From an uncultured bacterium (GTDB lineage: Bacteria > DUMJ01), in assembly GCA_937958695.1 (NCBI GenBank), contig CALGNK010000007.1:1-27411 (forward strand): a DNA stretch of 27,411 bases, given 5' to 3'. How positions within the stretch are numbered: position 1 is the first letter of the stretch; each line of letters starts with the position of its first letter. A program made the position numbers and the translations under genes. Positions 16,168-24,228 of the stretch are shown here, piece after piece. The notes under the pieces were generated by a model. The model was given only the letters and a program-made list of their open reading frames with translations. It had not been told where the DNA came from and searched no databases.

Positions 16168-18117
16168 CTATACCTCCAATATCATAACTCCAAATGGTAA
16201 AAGCATTACTCTTCCTTGTATATACTTCTCAGATATTAAGTCAAACATATCTCGCTTTATTTCTATAAAGACTTCTTTATCAGAGAAATTATTTACAAAA
16301 ATAAACCTTTTACCATCTTTTTCTCTTATATTTACCTCTACCTCTTCAGGAAAGATCACTTCTTTAACCTCGTACTCTGAAAGAAGTTCTTTCATTATTA
16401 AATCATAGAATTCTTGTTCCAATCCACATCCTATATAGTAGGCTTTACCTTTTCCGTACGCATTTAACGTAATGGCAGAATACCCTTTATACCAACTACT
16501 GTTATACCAAGCTAGTGTTTCTGCTCCCTCAGGTGTTATTAGGTCAGCAAATGTGTCTCCTCTATATATCCTTCCTTCTTTATCCCTTATCTCTACCGTC
16601 CTATCTCTTATATTGTCCCAGGCGTATATACCTATACCAAAGAGATCTCTTAGTTTACCCGGTAAGACATCTTTTAGCATATTACTATTCTTATCTTTTA
16701 TGGCGCATCTAAATCCAGCAATAAAGATACCTCCTTTTGAAACATATCTCTTTATGTTCTCTGCAATCTCATCGGTCATCACATAGAGTAATGGGGCAAT
16801 TACCACCTTGTATGAACTAAAGTCGTCTGTAGGTCTTACTGTATCTACATTTATGCCTAACTTCTTTATAGCTTTATAGAATCTAAGTATTTCTCCCGGA
16901 TAGTCATACATAGGTTTTTCTGTATAGGCACAGTTTACCCATATATTTTCATAGTCATATATTATAGCTACAGGCGAAACTATCTTGGTTCCCTCAATCT
17001 TAGGTCCAACCCTTCTTATCTCATCTTTCATCTGTAAAAGTTCTCTATAGCTTATAGATTTGTCTGTTCCATCATGCTGTAGTATTCCAGAGTGGAACTG
17101 CTCTATACCGAAGTTACATGCCCTCCATCTAAAGTAGACTACTGTTTCTGCCCCATGCGCAAAACAGTGATATGTCCAAAGTCTCATCTCTCCAGGAGGG
17201 AATGTTCTAGTAATATCCTCTCTTGTCAGATAACTGCACTGTTCCTCCATTACCCAAAAGTTTTTCTTCTTTAATCCTCTCATTACATCATGTGCCAAAG
17301 CAGAACGATATCTATTCTCTGGACCTCTTGGATAGTTATCCCATGATACAAAGTCGTACTCTTTTGCTAACTCATAGTAATCCAGTTCAGGGAATAGCCC
17401 CATAAAGTTATGTGTTACAAACTTATCGGGATTTAACTCTTTAAGTAATCTTATCTGCATATTACTGTATCTAACCGTCATATCAGAGAAGAATCTTCTA
17501 AAGTCAAGATCAAAGGCTGGGTTATGGTAATAGACAATTGGGAGAGGTATCTGCTCCCATGAGGTATAGTCGTGACTCCAAAATGCATTTCCCCAAGCCT
17601 TATTAAGGTTATCTAGAGTTTTATACCTATTCTTCAGCCACAACTGAAACTCCTTCCTACAATTTTCACAGTAGCACTTTGGACCTCCAAATTCATTATC
17701 TACCTGCCATCCTATAACTTGCGGATTATCTTTATAATGTTTCGCCATCTTTCTAATAATTCGCTCTGAATAGTAATAGTAGACCTTGTTTGTTATACAA
17801 TAATGTCTTCTAGCTCCGAATGACATCCTCTGTCCATTCCTATTTACTGGTAATATATCTGGATGTTTTTCTATAAGCCAGGCAGGAGGAGAAGCTGTAG
17901 GGGTGCAGAGAACGACCTTTATATGATGTCTATCTAGGATAGATATAACTTCATCAAGCCAGGAGAAATCATAAACTCCATCGTCAGGCTCTAGTTTACT
18001 CCATGCAAATTCTGCTAACCTTACTACCTCTATACCTGCCTTTTCCATAAGACTTGCATCAATGTCCCATCTCTCCTTCTCCCAATGCTCAGGATAATAA
18101 TCTACTCCTAGATACAT
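16168..18117 (-). CDS. GH42 beta-galactosidase
   Basis: A 649-residue GH42 enzyme with the family layout: TIM barrel (1-~380), trimerisation domain (~385-590, VVIAPLLYVMTDE) and a short beta C-terminal domain. The acid/base is E142 (QVDNEFGG) and the nucleophile is probably E291 (WVMEEQ). The zinc-binding cysteine cluster CYCENC follows E142. It hydrolyses beta-galactosides from oligosaccharides. No signal peptide, so it is cytoplasmic. GAGGAGG precedes the ATG at 18117. It leads an operon with the URO-D-like and GH4 genes from a promoter that overlaps the divergent HAD operon promoter. Confidence 0.94.
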   Translation of the reverse strand: MYLGVDYYPEHWEKERWDIDASLMEKAGIEVVRLAEFAWSKLEPDDGVYDFSWLDEVISILDRHHIKVVLCTPTASPPAWLIEKHPDILPVNRNGQRMSFGARRHYCITNKVYYYYSERIIRKMAKHYKDNPQVIGWQVDNEFGGPKCYCENCRKEFQLWLKNRYKTLDNLNKAWGNAFWSHDYTSWEQIPLPIVYYHNPAFDLDFRRFFSDMTVRYSNMQIRLLKELNPDKFVTHNFMGLFPELDYYELAKEYDFVSWDNYPRGPENRYRSALAHDVMRGLKKKNFWVMEEQCSYLTREDITRTFPPGEMRLWTYHCFAHGAETVVYFRWRACNFGIEQFHSGILQHDGTDKSISYRELLQMKDEIRRVGPKIEGTKIVSPVAIIYDYENIWVNCAYTEKPMYDYPGEILRFYKAIKKLGINVDTVRPTDDFSSYKVVIAPLLYVMTDEIAENIKRYVSKGGIFIAGFRCAIKDKNSNMLKDVLPGKLRDLFGIGIYAWDNIRDRTVEIRDKEGRIYRGDTFADLITPEGAETLAWYNSSWYKGYSAITLNAYGKGKAYYIGCGLEQEFYDLIMKELLSEYEVKEVIFPEEVEVNIREKDGKRFIFVNNFSDKEVFIEIKRDMFDLISEKYIQGRVMLLPFGVMILEV

Positions 18118-18133
18118 ATTAGAAACCTCCTCT

Positions 18134-18162
18134 TTGAAAAAGGGTCTTTTTACTATTATAAT
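18134..18162 (+). promoter_or_regulatory. Promoter of the HAD-URO-D-BKACE operon
   Basis: TTGAAA (18134-18139), 17-bp spacer, TATAAT (18157-18162). The predicted start near 18169 gives a leader of about 16 nt that begins at the ribosome site. It overlaps the opposite promoter at 18155-18183. Confidence 0.75.
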
Positions 18163-18183
18163 TATTCACAGAGGTGATTACAA
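18155..18183 (-). promoter_or_regulatory. Promoter of the GH42-URO-D-GH4 operon
   Basis: On the minus strand TTGTAA (18178-18183), 17-bp spacer, TATAAT (18155-18160). The -10 shares four bases with the plus-strand -10, so the two promoters cannot be occupied at once. The -35 abuts the GTG start of the HAD gene. Confidence 0.7.
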
Positions 18184-18184
18184 G

Positions 18185-18982
18185 GTGAAGATAAAGTTAC
18201 TGGCATTTGACTTTGATGGTACTATCTTAGAGGAAGGGATGGTAATACCAGAATCTACAAGAGAAAGGCTTGATATGGTAAAAGACCTTGGTATAAAGAT
18301 ATCAACCGCTAGTGGACGTAAACTGGAGGATCAATTTAGGATACTTGATCTTAATTTACTTGGAGACAAATCGGGTTATCCTCATTTCCTTATAGTTGAT
18401 GAATCTCGGATATACCTCTTAGATGGAAAAGGATATACCCCCCTAGAATCTTGGAACGATAAGGTTTCAAATGAGTGGAGGGAGCTTTATCCATTGGCAG
18501 AAGAGATATTGCTAGAAGAGATAGAAGGGCTTAAGATTAAAGGGGAAGAGGTATCTATACATATAATAGGAGAGACTGCTCTTATTAGAAATATGGTAGC
18601 TATGAGATTTAGTTCTATCGAAAAGGCAAAGGAGTATGAAAAATACTTAAGTGAAAAATTAAAGAGTATCAACAGCCCATTCTGGTGTAATCGTAATTTC
18701 AGCCTTGTACAGATACTGCCACCATCAGCAGGTAAGGGTAATACAGTCTTAGCCCTTTCTAGATATCTAAATATTTCTCCTAATGAAGTGTTGGTGATTG
18801 GGGATTCGGGAAATGATGTTGATATGCTCGATGGTAGGTATGGTTTTAGATCTGCTACAGTATCAAACGCAGATCCAGAGATAAAAGATGTGGTTAAGAA
18901 GAATGGAGGGTATGTAGCTAGAAATCCTATAAGTAGAGGTATAATAGAGATTATAGATGAGTTAATCCTTAAAAACCTATAG
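18185..18982 (+). CDS. HAD-superfamily sugar-phosphatase-like hydrolase (Cof type)
   Basis: A 265-residue HAD hydrolase with all four motifs: D9-x-D11-G-T (FDFDGT), STASGR, the Lys of SAGKGNT, and GDSGNDVDM. The cap domain between motifs II and III is the C2 type of Cof, sucrose-phosphate and mannosyl-3-phosphoglycerate phosphatases. I start at the GTG at 18185, preceded by AGAGGTGA; an upstream in-frame TTG at 18134 is in fact the -35 box of the promoter. First gene of an operon with URO-D and BKACE genes, and divergent from the galactosidase operon. The phosphorylated substrate cannot be named. Confidence 0.87.
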   Translation: MKIKLLAFDFDGTILEEGMVIPESTRERLDMVKDLGIKISTASGRKLEDQFRILDLNLLGDKSGYPHFLIVDESRIYLLDGKGYTPLESWNDKVSNEWRELYPLAEEILLEEIEGLKIKGEEVSIHIIGETALIRNMVAMRFSSIEKAKEYEKYLSEKLKSINSPFWCNRNFSLVQILPPSAGKGNTVLALSRYLNISPNEVLVIGDSGNDVDMLDGRYGFRSATVSNADPEIKDVVKKNGGYVARNPISRGIIEIIDELILKNL

Positions 18983-18996
18983 AAGGAGGCAATTAT

Positions 18997-20106
18997 ATGA
19001 TAGATTTTGAACCTGAGGAGTATCTATCACAGATAGAGGAATCTAAAAGAAGATTAGAGATCGCTAGAAGTTTCAAGGAGCCAGATAGGGTTCCTATAAC
19101 TATAAGTACTGGTGGAAGCTTCTACTCTAAATTGTTTGGCTATAACATAAGGGACTACTATACAAATTTGGATGTACAGATAGAGGTTCAACTAAAAGGT
19201 TTAAAGTGGGCATTTGAAGAGCTAAGGGATGATAGAGTTAGCTATGGAATTCACCTAGATTTAGGTCCTATTTATGAGGGTATTTACTTTGACCTACCAA
19301 TAGAGTATCCTGATGATACCTCTCCTTGGATAGTAAGAACTATGAGCCTACCTGAGGCGGTGGAGAAATTAAAAACTCCAGATCCAGAAGATCATCCTGG
19401 GGTTTTGGAGTTTTATAAGAAGTATGAACTTTTAAAGGAGAAGGTTTCTAAACTGGGCATCAATGTACCAGTTGGTGGAAGACTAGGAATTCATCCACCT
19501 CTTTCTGCTGCTTGTGGTATCTTAGAGCCAAACGAGGTCTTTATCTATCTATTGGAAGAGCCTCAGCTAGTTCATAGATTATTTGAAAAGCTTTTAATTG
19601 CATTTATAAAGTTACAAGATTTTGCTGACAAATATTTTGGGACTAAGACAACATATTTAGGTTTAGCTGATGACCATTCTGCCTTTATCTCAGATGAAAT
19701 GTATAGACAGCATGTTATGCCATACAATATGATTCTCTATGCTAGGTACGGTATAAGAGGGAGATATCTCCATGCAGATGGACCAAATGACCATCATTTT
19801 AAGACATATGCGGATATAGTAAAGTTGACCTCTATGGATATAGGTGGTTTTAGTGATATAGCTAATGCAAAGCCTATATTTAAGGATAAGGTTTTCTTTA
19901 GTGGTGGGTTAAACTGCAAAGACCTATATTATGATTTAGAGAGAGCCAAGCCTGCTATAGAAAGGGCAATTAAGATTGGAGCTCCGGGAGGTGGCTATGC
20001 CCTTGCCGTTGGTGGAGAAACATATGCCGGAGTAAACCCAGATACACTTATCCAGGCAGTAGAGTATGCAAAGCAGATTGGCAAATATCCGATATCAATA
20101 GAGTAG
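18997..20106 (+). CDS. URO-D superfamily protein (corrinoid methyltransferase-like), second paralogue
   Basis: A 369-residue TIM-barrel protein of the uroporphyrinogen decarboxylase superfamily. It keeps H259-A-D261-G-P263 and a later C307 (SGGLNCKDLY), the same HxDGP...C arrangement as the protein at 15099-16166, though the two are otherwise quite different. Likely role is a methyl transfer or C-C cleavage on a small substrate; heme synthesis is improbable in this setting. AAGGAGG sits 7 nt before the ATG, 14 bp after the HAD stop. It is followed 3 bp later by the BKACE gene, so substrate or product may be shared. Confidence 0.85.
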   Translation: MIDFEPEEYLSQIEESKRRLEIARSFKEPDRVPITISTGGSFYSKLFGYNIRDYYTNLDVQIEVQLKGLKWAFEELRDDRVSYGIHLDLGPIYEGIYFDLPIEYPDDTSPWIVRTMSLPEAVEKLKTPDPEDHPGVLEFYKKYELLKEKVSKLGINVPVGGRLGIHPPLSAACGILEPNEVFIYLLEEPQLVHRLFEKLLIAFIKLQDFADKYFGTKTTYLGLADDHSAFISDEMYRQHVMPYNMILYARYGIRGRYLHADGPNDHHFKTYADIVKLTSMDIGGFSDIANAKPIFKDKVFFSGGLNCKDLYYDLERAKPAIERAIKIGAPGGGYALAVGGETYAGVNPDTLIQAVEYAKQIGKYPISIE

Positions 20107-20109
20107 AAA

Positions 20110-20895
20110 GTGGATAAGATTATTGTATCTTTAGCGCCCATTGGGAATATAACAGGGGAGATTGATGTTGATGGATTGATAGAAGAGATAATAAACTGTA
20201 AGAAGTTAGGTGCATCTATGGTTCATCTTCATGTGGTAGATAGATTTGGTAGACCAACTGATAAACTTGAGGTCTTTGATAGTATCGCTAAAAGGGTAAA
20301 AGAGATGGAGGATATTATTATTGAAGGTTCTACTGGTGGACTTTCAGACTTAGGGGCAAAAGAGAGAAGCGTATGCCTAGAACACCCATTAATTGAAGCT
20401 TCTTCTCTCAATATGGGTTCTGTAAATATGGGAGATAGTGTATATATAAATAAACTGCCTGATATAAGATGGTGGGCAGAATTAATAGGCAAAAGAAAAC
20501 TCAGTTATCAGTTAGAGATCTTTGACCTATCAATGGTCTATACTGCAGAGAGGCTTATACAGGAAGGATTAATAAGTGAAAATGCTATTTTTAATCTCTG
20601 CCTAGGGTTCGATTCTGCTTTGCCAGCTAATCAGGATGTATTATTAACCATAGTGAGTTCTATTCCCAAAAAGAGGAGGTGGGGATTTATTCATCATAAC
20701 TTTAGTGATTTTAGATTGATTGCCACCGCTATAGCCTTAGGAGCTACTATTATAAGAGTAGGTAGAGAAGATTGTAAGGATTTGGAGAAAAGTAACATAG
20801 AATTGGTAGAAAAGGTCATCAGATTGATTAGAGAGATAGGTAGAAACATAGCTACTGTAGAAGAATCTAGGTCAATACTAGGATTAAAGGTATGA
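20110..20895 (+). CDS. Beta-keto acid cleavage enzyme family protein (BKACE, DUF849)
   Basis: A 261-residue TIM-barrel protein with the BKACE zinc motif H39-x-H41 (VHLHVVDRFGRP), STGG (74-77) and RVGREDC (216-222) carrying the C-terminal metal Glu. Characterised BKACEs condense a beta-keto acid with acetyl-CoA; the acceptor varies widely between subfamilies. It starts with GTG at 20110, 3 bp after the URO-D stop and without a strong ribosome site, so translation is probably coupled. The neighbours (HAD phosphatase, URO-D-like) suggest it acts in an undescribed catabolic route rather than in lysine or carnitine breakdown. Confidence 0.87.
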   Translation: MDKIIVSLAPIGNITGEIDVDGLIEEIINCKKLGASMVHLHVVDRFGRPTDKLEVFDSIAKRVKEMEDIIIEGSTGGLSDLGAKERSVCLEHPLIEASSLNMGSVNMGDSVYINKLPDIRWWAELIGKRKLSYQLEIFDLSMVYTAERLIQEGLISENAIFNLCLGFDSALPANQDVLLTIVSSIPKKRRWGFIHHNFSDFRLIATAIALGATIIRVGREDCKDLEKSNIELVEKVIRLIREIGRNIATVEESRSILGLKV

Positions 20896-21014
20896 TTGAA
20901 GATTTAGAAGACCTTAGTGTATTACATCGAAATAGATTATCCCATATAGATTATAAGCATCATGGTTTAAGAAGTGCCAGTTGGGGCATGGTCCGCCTCC
21001 TCAGTATACCTTAA
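20892..21014 (+). pseudogene. Possible 40-codon ORF coupled to BKACE, maybe a gene fragment
   Basis: An ATG at 20892 overlaps the BKACE stop as ATGA and opens a 40-codon frame ending at a TAA at 21012-21014. The peptide begins MIEDLEDLSVLHRNRLSHID; the VLHRNRL part resembles the N-terminus of some GH2 beta-galactosidases, so it could be what is left of such a gene. It may equally be a real small protein or chance. AAAGG lies just upstream. Confidence 0.3.
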
Positions 21015-21031
21015 AGTTAAGCAATTTTGAA

Positions 21032-21060
21032 TTTATAAGTAAGGTTTAGACCAATATAAC
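21032..21060 (+). promoter_or_regulatory. Candidate promoter of the DUF2271 gene
   Basis: TTTATA (21032-21037), 17-bp spacer, TATAAC (21055-21060), ending 18 bp before the ATG at 21079. Each box is an imperfect match. Confidence 0.4.
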
Positions 21061-21078
21061 TTTTAGGAGGGGAGTATT

Positions 21079-21672
21079 ATGAGTTTTTTAGATGGGTTTA
21101 GAGCTTTAATAATTATAGTTTTACTATCTTTTGTCATCTTTAATGGCGAAGTCCTAAGTTCTTCTAGAACTTCTCAGGAAGATAGAAGTAGAGGATTACT
21201 TGAGATATCATTTGACTTTAAGAGGCAAGGGACTATAGCATCAAACCAATATGCTGTCTGGATTGAGGATGAAAAAGGTAATCTGGTAAAAACTCTCTAT
21301 GTAACAAGATTTACCGCTAAAGGAGGTTATCTCACTAGGAAGGACTGCTTGCCAATTTGGGTAGAAAAAGCCAAACCATCCTCATTATCTTCTAACATTA
21401 TTGATGCTATAACTGGTGCTACACCTTCTACTGGCATTAAGAAATATACCTGGGATGGTAAAGATGAGAATGGTAACTATGTTTCTCCTGGAAAATATCG
21501 ATTCTATATTGAGGCTACGCTATACTGGAAGAATAGAGTCTTATACAGTGGAACGTTCCAGTACGGCGGAGAAAGTCAAGAGAGTATTCCTATTTCAGTT
21601 AAATACTTTGAAGGAGAATCAAACAAGGATATGATTCAGAATGTAAAGGCAAAGTATATCGCCTCTAAGTAG
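21079..21672 (+). CDS. Secreted or membrane-anchored DUF2271 protein with flavinylation-like motif
   Basis: A 197-residue protein with an N-terminal hydrophobic segment (~8-22) that acts as a signal peptide or anchor. The rest is a DUF2271 domain with an Ig/FlgD-like beta pattern; YTWDGKDENGNYVSPGKYR is its typical end segment. D109-A-I-T-G-A-T115 fits the Dxx(S/T)GA(T/S) pattern at which ApbE attaches FMN covalently, so it may be an extracytoplasmic flavoprotein; that is inference, as no apbE lies in the window. AGGAGGGG precedes the ATG. It appears to be a single-gene unit between the BKACE and phoU operons. Confidence 0.82.
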   Translation: MSFLDGFRALIIIVLLSFVIFNGEVLSSSRTSQEDRSRGLLEISFDFKRQGTIASNQYAVWIEDEKGNLVKTLYVTRFTAKGGYLTRKDCLPIWVEKAKPSSLSSNIIDAITGATPSTGIKKYTWDGKDENGNYVSPGKYRFYIEATLYWKNRVLYSGTFQYGGESQESIPISVKYFEGESNKDMIQNVKAKYIASK

Positions 21673-21685
21673 GGTAAGTTTTGCC

Positions 21686-21714
21686 TTGCCTATGTTATAC
21701 TGTTCTGATATACT
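21686..21714 (+). promoter_or_regulatory. Candidate promoter of the phoU operon
   Basis: TTGCCT (21686-21691), 17-bp spacer, TATACT (21709-21714). The predicted start near 21721 gives a leader of about 28 nt containing GAGGAGGGG. Confidence 0.6.
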
Positions 21715-21748
21715 ACTAAAGTAATATTGCCGAGGAGGGGAGAATCCT

Positions 21749-22423
21749 ATGGAAAAAAGATTTCAACCAGATTTACTTAAAGAACTTACTCTAAAGATGC
21801 TTTCTACAGCCAAGAAGAATATAAAAGAAGGGGTAGATTCTCTTGCTAATAAAGATGCGGATTTAGCAGAGAAGATCATATCAGAGGATAGATTAATAGA
21901 TGACCTTGAATTAGAAATAGAAGAGTTCTGTATAAAATCTCTGAAAACTGTTAGTAGGGATGAAGATATAAGGTTAGTTAGTGGTATCTGGAAACTTATT
22001 ACAGATATAGAACGTATTGGTGATTATGCTACCCATGTAGCTGAAGCTGCTAAAGTTTTAGCTAGTAAACCTACTTTAAAACCTCTCATAGATATACCTG
22101 CTATGGCTGATAGTGTTGTAGACATGATATCAAAGTGTGAATCTGCTTTAAGTAGCTATGATGTTACATACTTAGATTCTATCTGGGAGACCGATGCTAG
22201 AATAGATGCGCTTTATGATCAGGTTTTTAGGGAGCTATTGAGTTATATACTGGAGACTCCTAGACTTATTACTAACGCTATTTATCTTGCTCAGGTGGCT
22301 AGATATCTAGAAAGAGCAGGGGATCATGCAACTAATATAGCGGAGAGGATATTTTATATAGTTACTGGTAAGAAGATAAAAAGGGGAAAACCTTACTATA
22401 AAAGTTTAGTGGAGGAGGTATAG
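21749..22423 (+). CDS. phoU: PhoU-family phosphate signalling protein
   Basis: A 224-residue protein made of two PhoU three-helix repeats, each with its metal-binding signature: ERIGDYATHVAE (~88-99) and ERAGDHATNIAE (~191-202). PhoU proteins damp phosphate uptake and signalling with the Pst transporter or Na/Pi symporters. No pst or pho genes are in the window, so this copy is detached from its usual partners. GAGGAGGGG precedes the ATG. The next gene begins on the base after the stop, suggesting a shared transcript with the isomerase and permease. Confidence 0.93.
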   Translation: MEKRFQPDLLKELTLKMLSTAKKNIKEGVDSLANKDADLAEKIISEDRLIDDLELEIEEFCIKSLKTVSRDEDIRLVSGIWKLITDIERIGDYATHVAEAAKVLASKPTLKPLIDIPAMADSVVDMISKCESALSSYDVTYLDSIWETDARIDALYDQVFRELLSYILETPRLITNAIYLAQVARYLERAGDHATNIAERIFYIVTGKKIKRGKPYYKSLVEEV

Positions 22424-23236
22424 ATGAAATTAGGCGTGGTAGTATCTCTAGCTGAGGGAATAGAACTATCTATAAAGAAGGTAAAGGATTTAGATTTATC
22501 TACCTGTCAGGTTGTATGTTGGGAGCCGGAATTATTTACTAAGGAGAATGCTCAAAAACTTAAGGACTCTGCTAGAGAGTCTGGGATAGAGATAACTCAT
22601 CTTTGGGTGGGTTGGCCAGGTCCTAGGGTTTGGAATTTTATAGAGGGTCCTATAACACTTGGTCTGGTTCCCCTTGAGTATCGCTATGTTAGATTGGAGG
22701 CTCTTAAAAAAGGTTCTGATTTTGCTAAATTAATAGGGGTAGAAAACTTAATAACACATGTAGGATTTATACCTGAGAATCCTAACGATTCTCTATACCC
22801 TGGTCTTATATCAGTGCTTAGAGAGATAGTGAGATATTGTAGGAATAATGGACAGTACTTCTGCTTTGAAACAGGGCAAGAAACACCAACTACTCTACTT
22901 AGAACCATAGAAGATATTGGAATGGATAATATTGGAGTAAACCTAGACCCTGCAAATCTTCTTATGTATGGTAAGGCAAACCCAGTAGATGCCCTAGATA
23001 TAATTGGAAGATTTGTAAGAGGGGTTCATGCGAAAGATGGGGAGTATCCTATTGGAGGTAGGACTTTAGGTGTAGAGAAGCCTTTGGGTGAAGGTAGAGT
23101 TAACTATCCTCTATTTATTTCTAAACTAAAGGCTTATGGCTATGATGGTTCTTTGACTATAGAAAGGGAAATCTCTGGTGAACAGCAGATAAAAGATATA
23201 TTAAAGGCTAAGGAATTTTTAAGTAGACTAATATGA
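22424..23236 (+). CDS. Sugar phosphate isomerase/epimerase-like TIM barrel (AP endonuclease family 2 fold)
   Basis: A 270-residue xylose-isomerase-like TIM barrel. The likely divalent-metal ligands are visible as the Glu of FETGQET, the Asp of NLDPANL, the His of GVHAKDG and the Glu of TIEREI. Such proteins isomerise or epimerise sugars or inositols, and some have other roles, so the substrate is open. The start codon directly follows the phoU stop, with GGAGGAGG inside phoU as ribosome site, and the stop overlaps the permease start as ATGA. Its presence suggests that the transporter next door serves a sugar-related need, but this is weak. Confidence 0.88.
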   Translation: MKLGVVVSLAEGIELSIKKVKDLDLSTCQVVCWEPELFTKENAQKLKDSARESGIEITHLWVGWPGPRVWNFIEGPITLGLVPLEYRYVRLEALKKGSDFAKLIGVENLITHVGFIPENPNDSLYPGLISVLREIVRYCRNNGQYFCFETGQETPTTLLRTIEDIGMDNIGVNLDPANLLMYGKANPVDALDIIGRFVRGVHAKDGEYPIGGRTLGVEKPLGEGRVNYPLFISKLKAYGYDGSLTIEREISGEQQIKDILKAKEFLSRLI

Positions 23237-24228
23237 TAAATAAAGGTCGCTTTATCGTCTTCTTTAGTCTTTCTGTGTCAGTATTTATAACGTTTCTCCT
23301 TTCTATATCTATAGGAACTGTAAGGGTTTCATTTCTTAATATTATAAAGAGCTTATTCTACTATAGTGATACTATAGGAACTAGCACTATTATTAAGCAG
23401 ATAAGATTACCTAGGGTAATCCTCTCTCTATTGGTAGGAGCATCGTTAGGTGGGGCAGGGACGGTTTTTCAGTCTCTATTTAGAAATCCCATGGCTGATG
23501 CTTATATTATTGGTATATCCTCCGGTTCTGCTTTAGGTGCAGTATTAGCAATAGCTTTCAGACTAAGGTTTTATATACTTGGATTTAGTCCCATCCCTCT
23601 ATTTGCCTTCATAGGAGGTATCAGTACAGTATTTCTTGTATATGCAATCTCTTCTAGAGGACGTCATAATCAGATGTTGAACCTTTTACTATCAGGGCTT
23701 GCAATAAATTCATTCTTATCTAGCTTGATGTCATTCTTGCTTCTGATGAGCGATACCTCTTTACATGAATCTATATACTGGCTAATGGGTGGATTTTCTG
23801 GAAGGGGTTGGGAGCATATAAGGATTGTAGTACCATATTTCATAACCTCTATCTTAGTGTTATTCTTATTTACCAGAGAATTGAATATACTTCTCCTTGG
23901 TGATGAGCAGGCAAAGAACTTAGGTGTAAATGCGGAGCAGGTAAGAAGAATTATTATAATCTTTACCTCGTTGTTAACTGCCAGTGCGGTGTCTGTAAGT
24001 GGGGTTATAGGTTTTGTAGGTCTAGTTGTGCCTCACATTCTTAGACTTGTGATAGGTCCAGACAATAGGACTCTGTTTCCTGCGAGTCTATTTGGAGGAG
24101 CCATACTACTAACGCTTTCAGATCTTATAGCTAGGATTGCCCTATCTCCTAGCGAGATACCTGTAGGTATTGTAACCTCATTAATAGGCGCACCGTTCTT
24201 CCTTTCTTTACTTGTCAAAAGAGGTTAA
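23233..24228 (+). CDS. FecCD/BtuC-family ABC transporter permease
   Basis: A 331-residue polytopic membrane protein with about 9-10 hydrophobic segments and the family signatures LGGAGTVFQSLFRNPMADAY and GVIGFVGLVVPHILRLVIG. These permeases import vitamin B12, iron-siderophores or heme with a periplasmic binding protein and an ATPase. Neither partner gene follows: the next gene is a GH78 enzyme with its own promoter. The permease is thus an orphan here, or its partners lie elsewhere. Cobalamin is an attractive cargo given the two corrinoid-methyltransferase-like proteins nearby, but that is inference. The start overlaps the isomerase stop as ATGA. Confidence 0.92.
   Translation: MINKGRFIVFFSLSVSVFITFLLSISIGTVRVSFLNIIKSLFYYSDTIGTSTIIKQIRLPRVILSLLVGASLGGAGTVFQSLFRNPMADAYIIGISSGSALGAVLAIAFRLRFYILGFSPIPLFAFIGGISTVFLVYAISSRGRHNQMLNLLLSGLAINSFLSSLMSFLLLMSDTSLHESIYWLMGGFSGRGWEHIRIVVPYFITSILVLFLFTRELNILLLGDEQAKNLGVNAEQVRRIIIIFTSLLTASAVSVSGVIGFVGLVVPHILRLVIGPDNRTLFPASLFGGAILLTLSDLIARIALSPSEIPVGIVTSLIGAPFFLSLLVKRG

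Noticed and set aside
18134-18184. Upstream TTG start for the HAD gene adding 17 residues
   Set aside because: The TTG is the -35 box of a good promoter, and the added residues are unlike the HAD N-terminus; the GTG at 18185 has a proper ribosome site.
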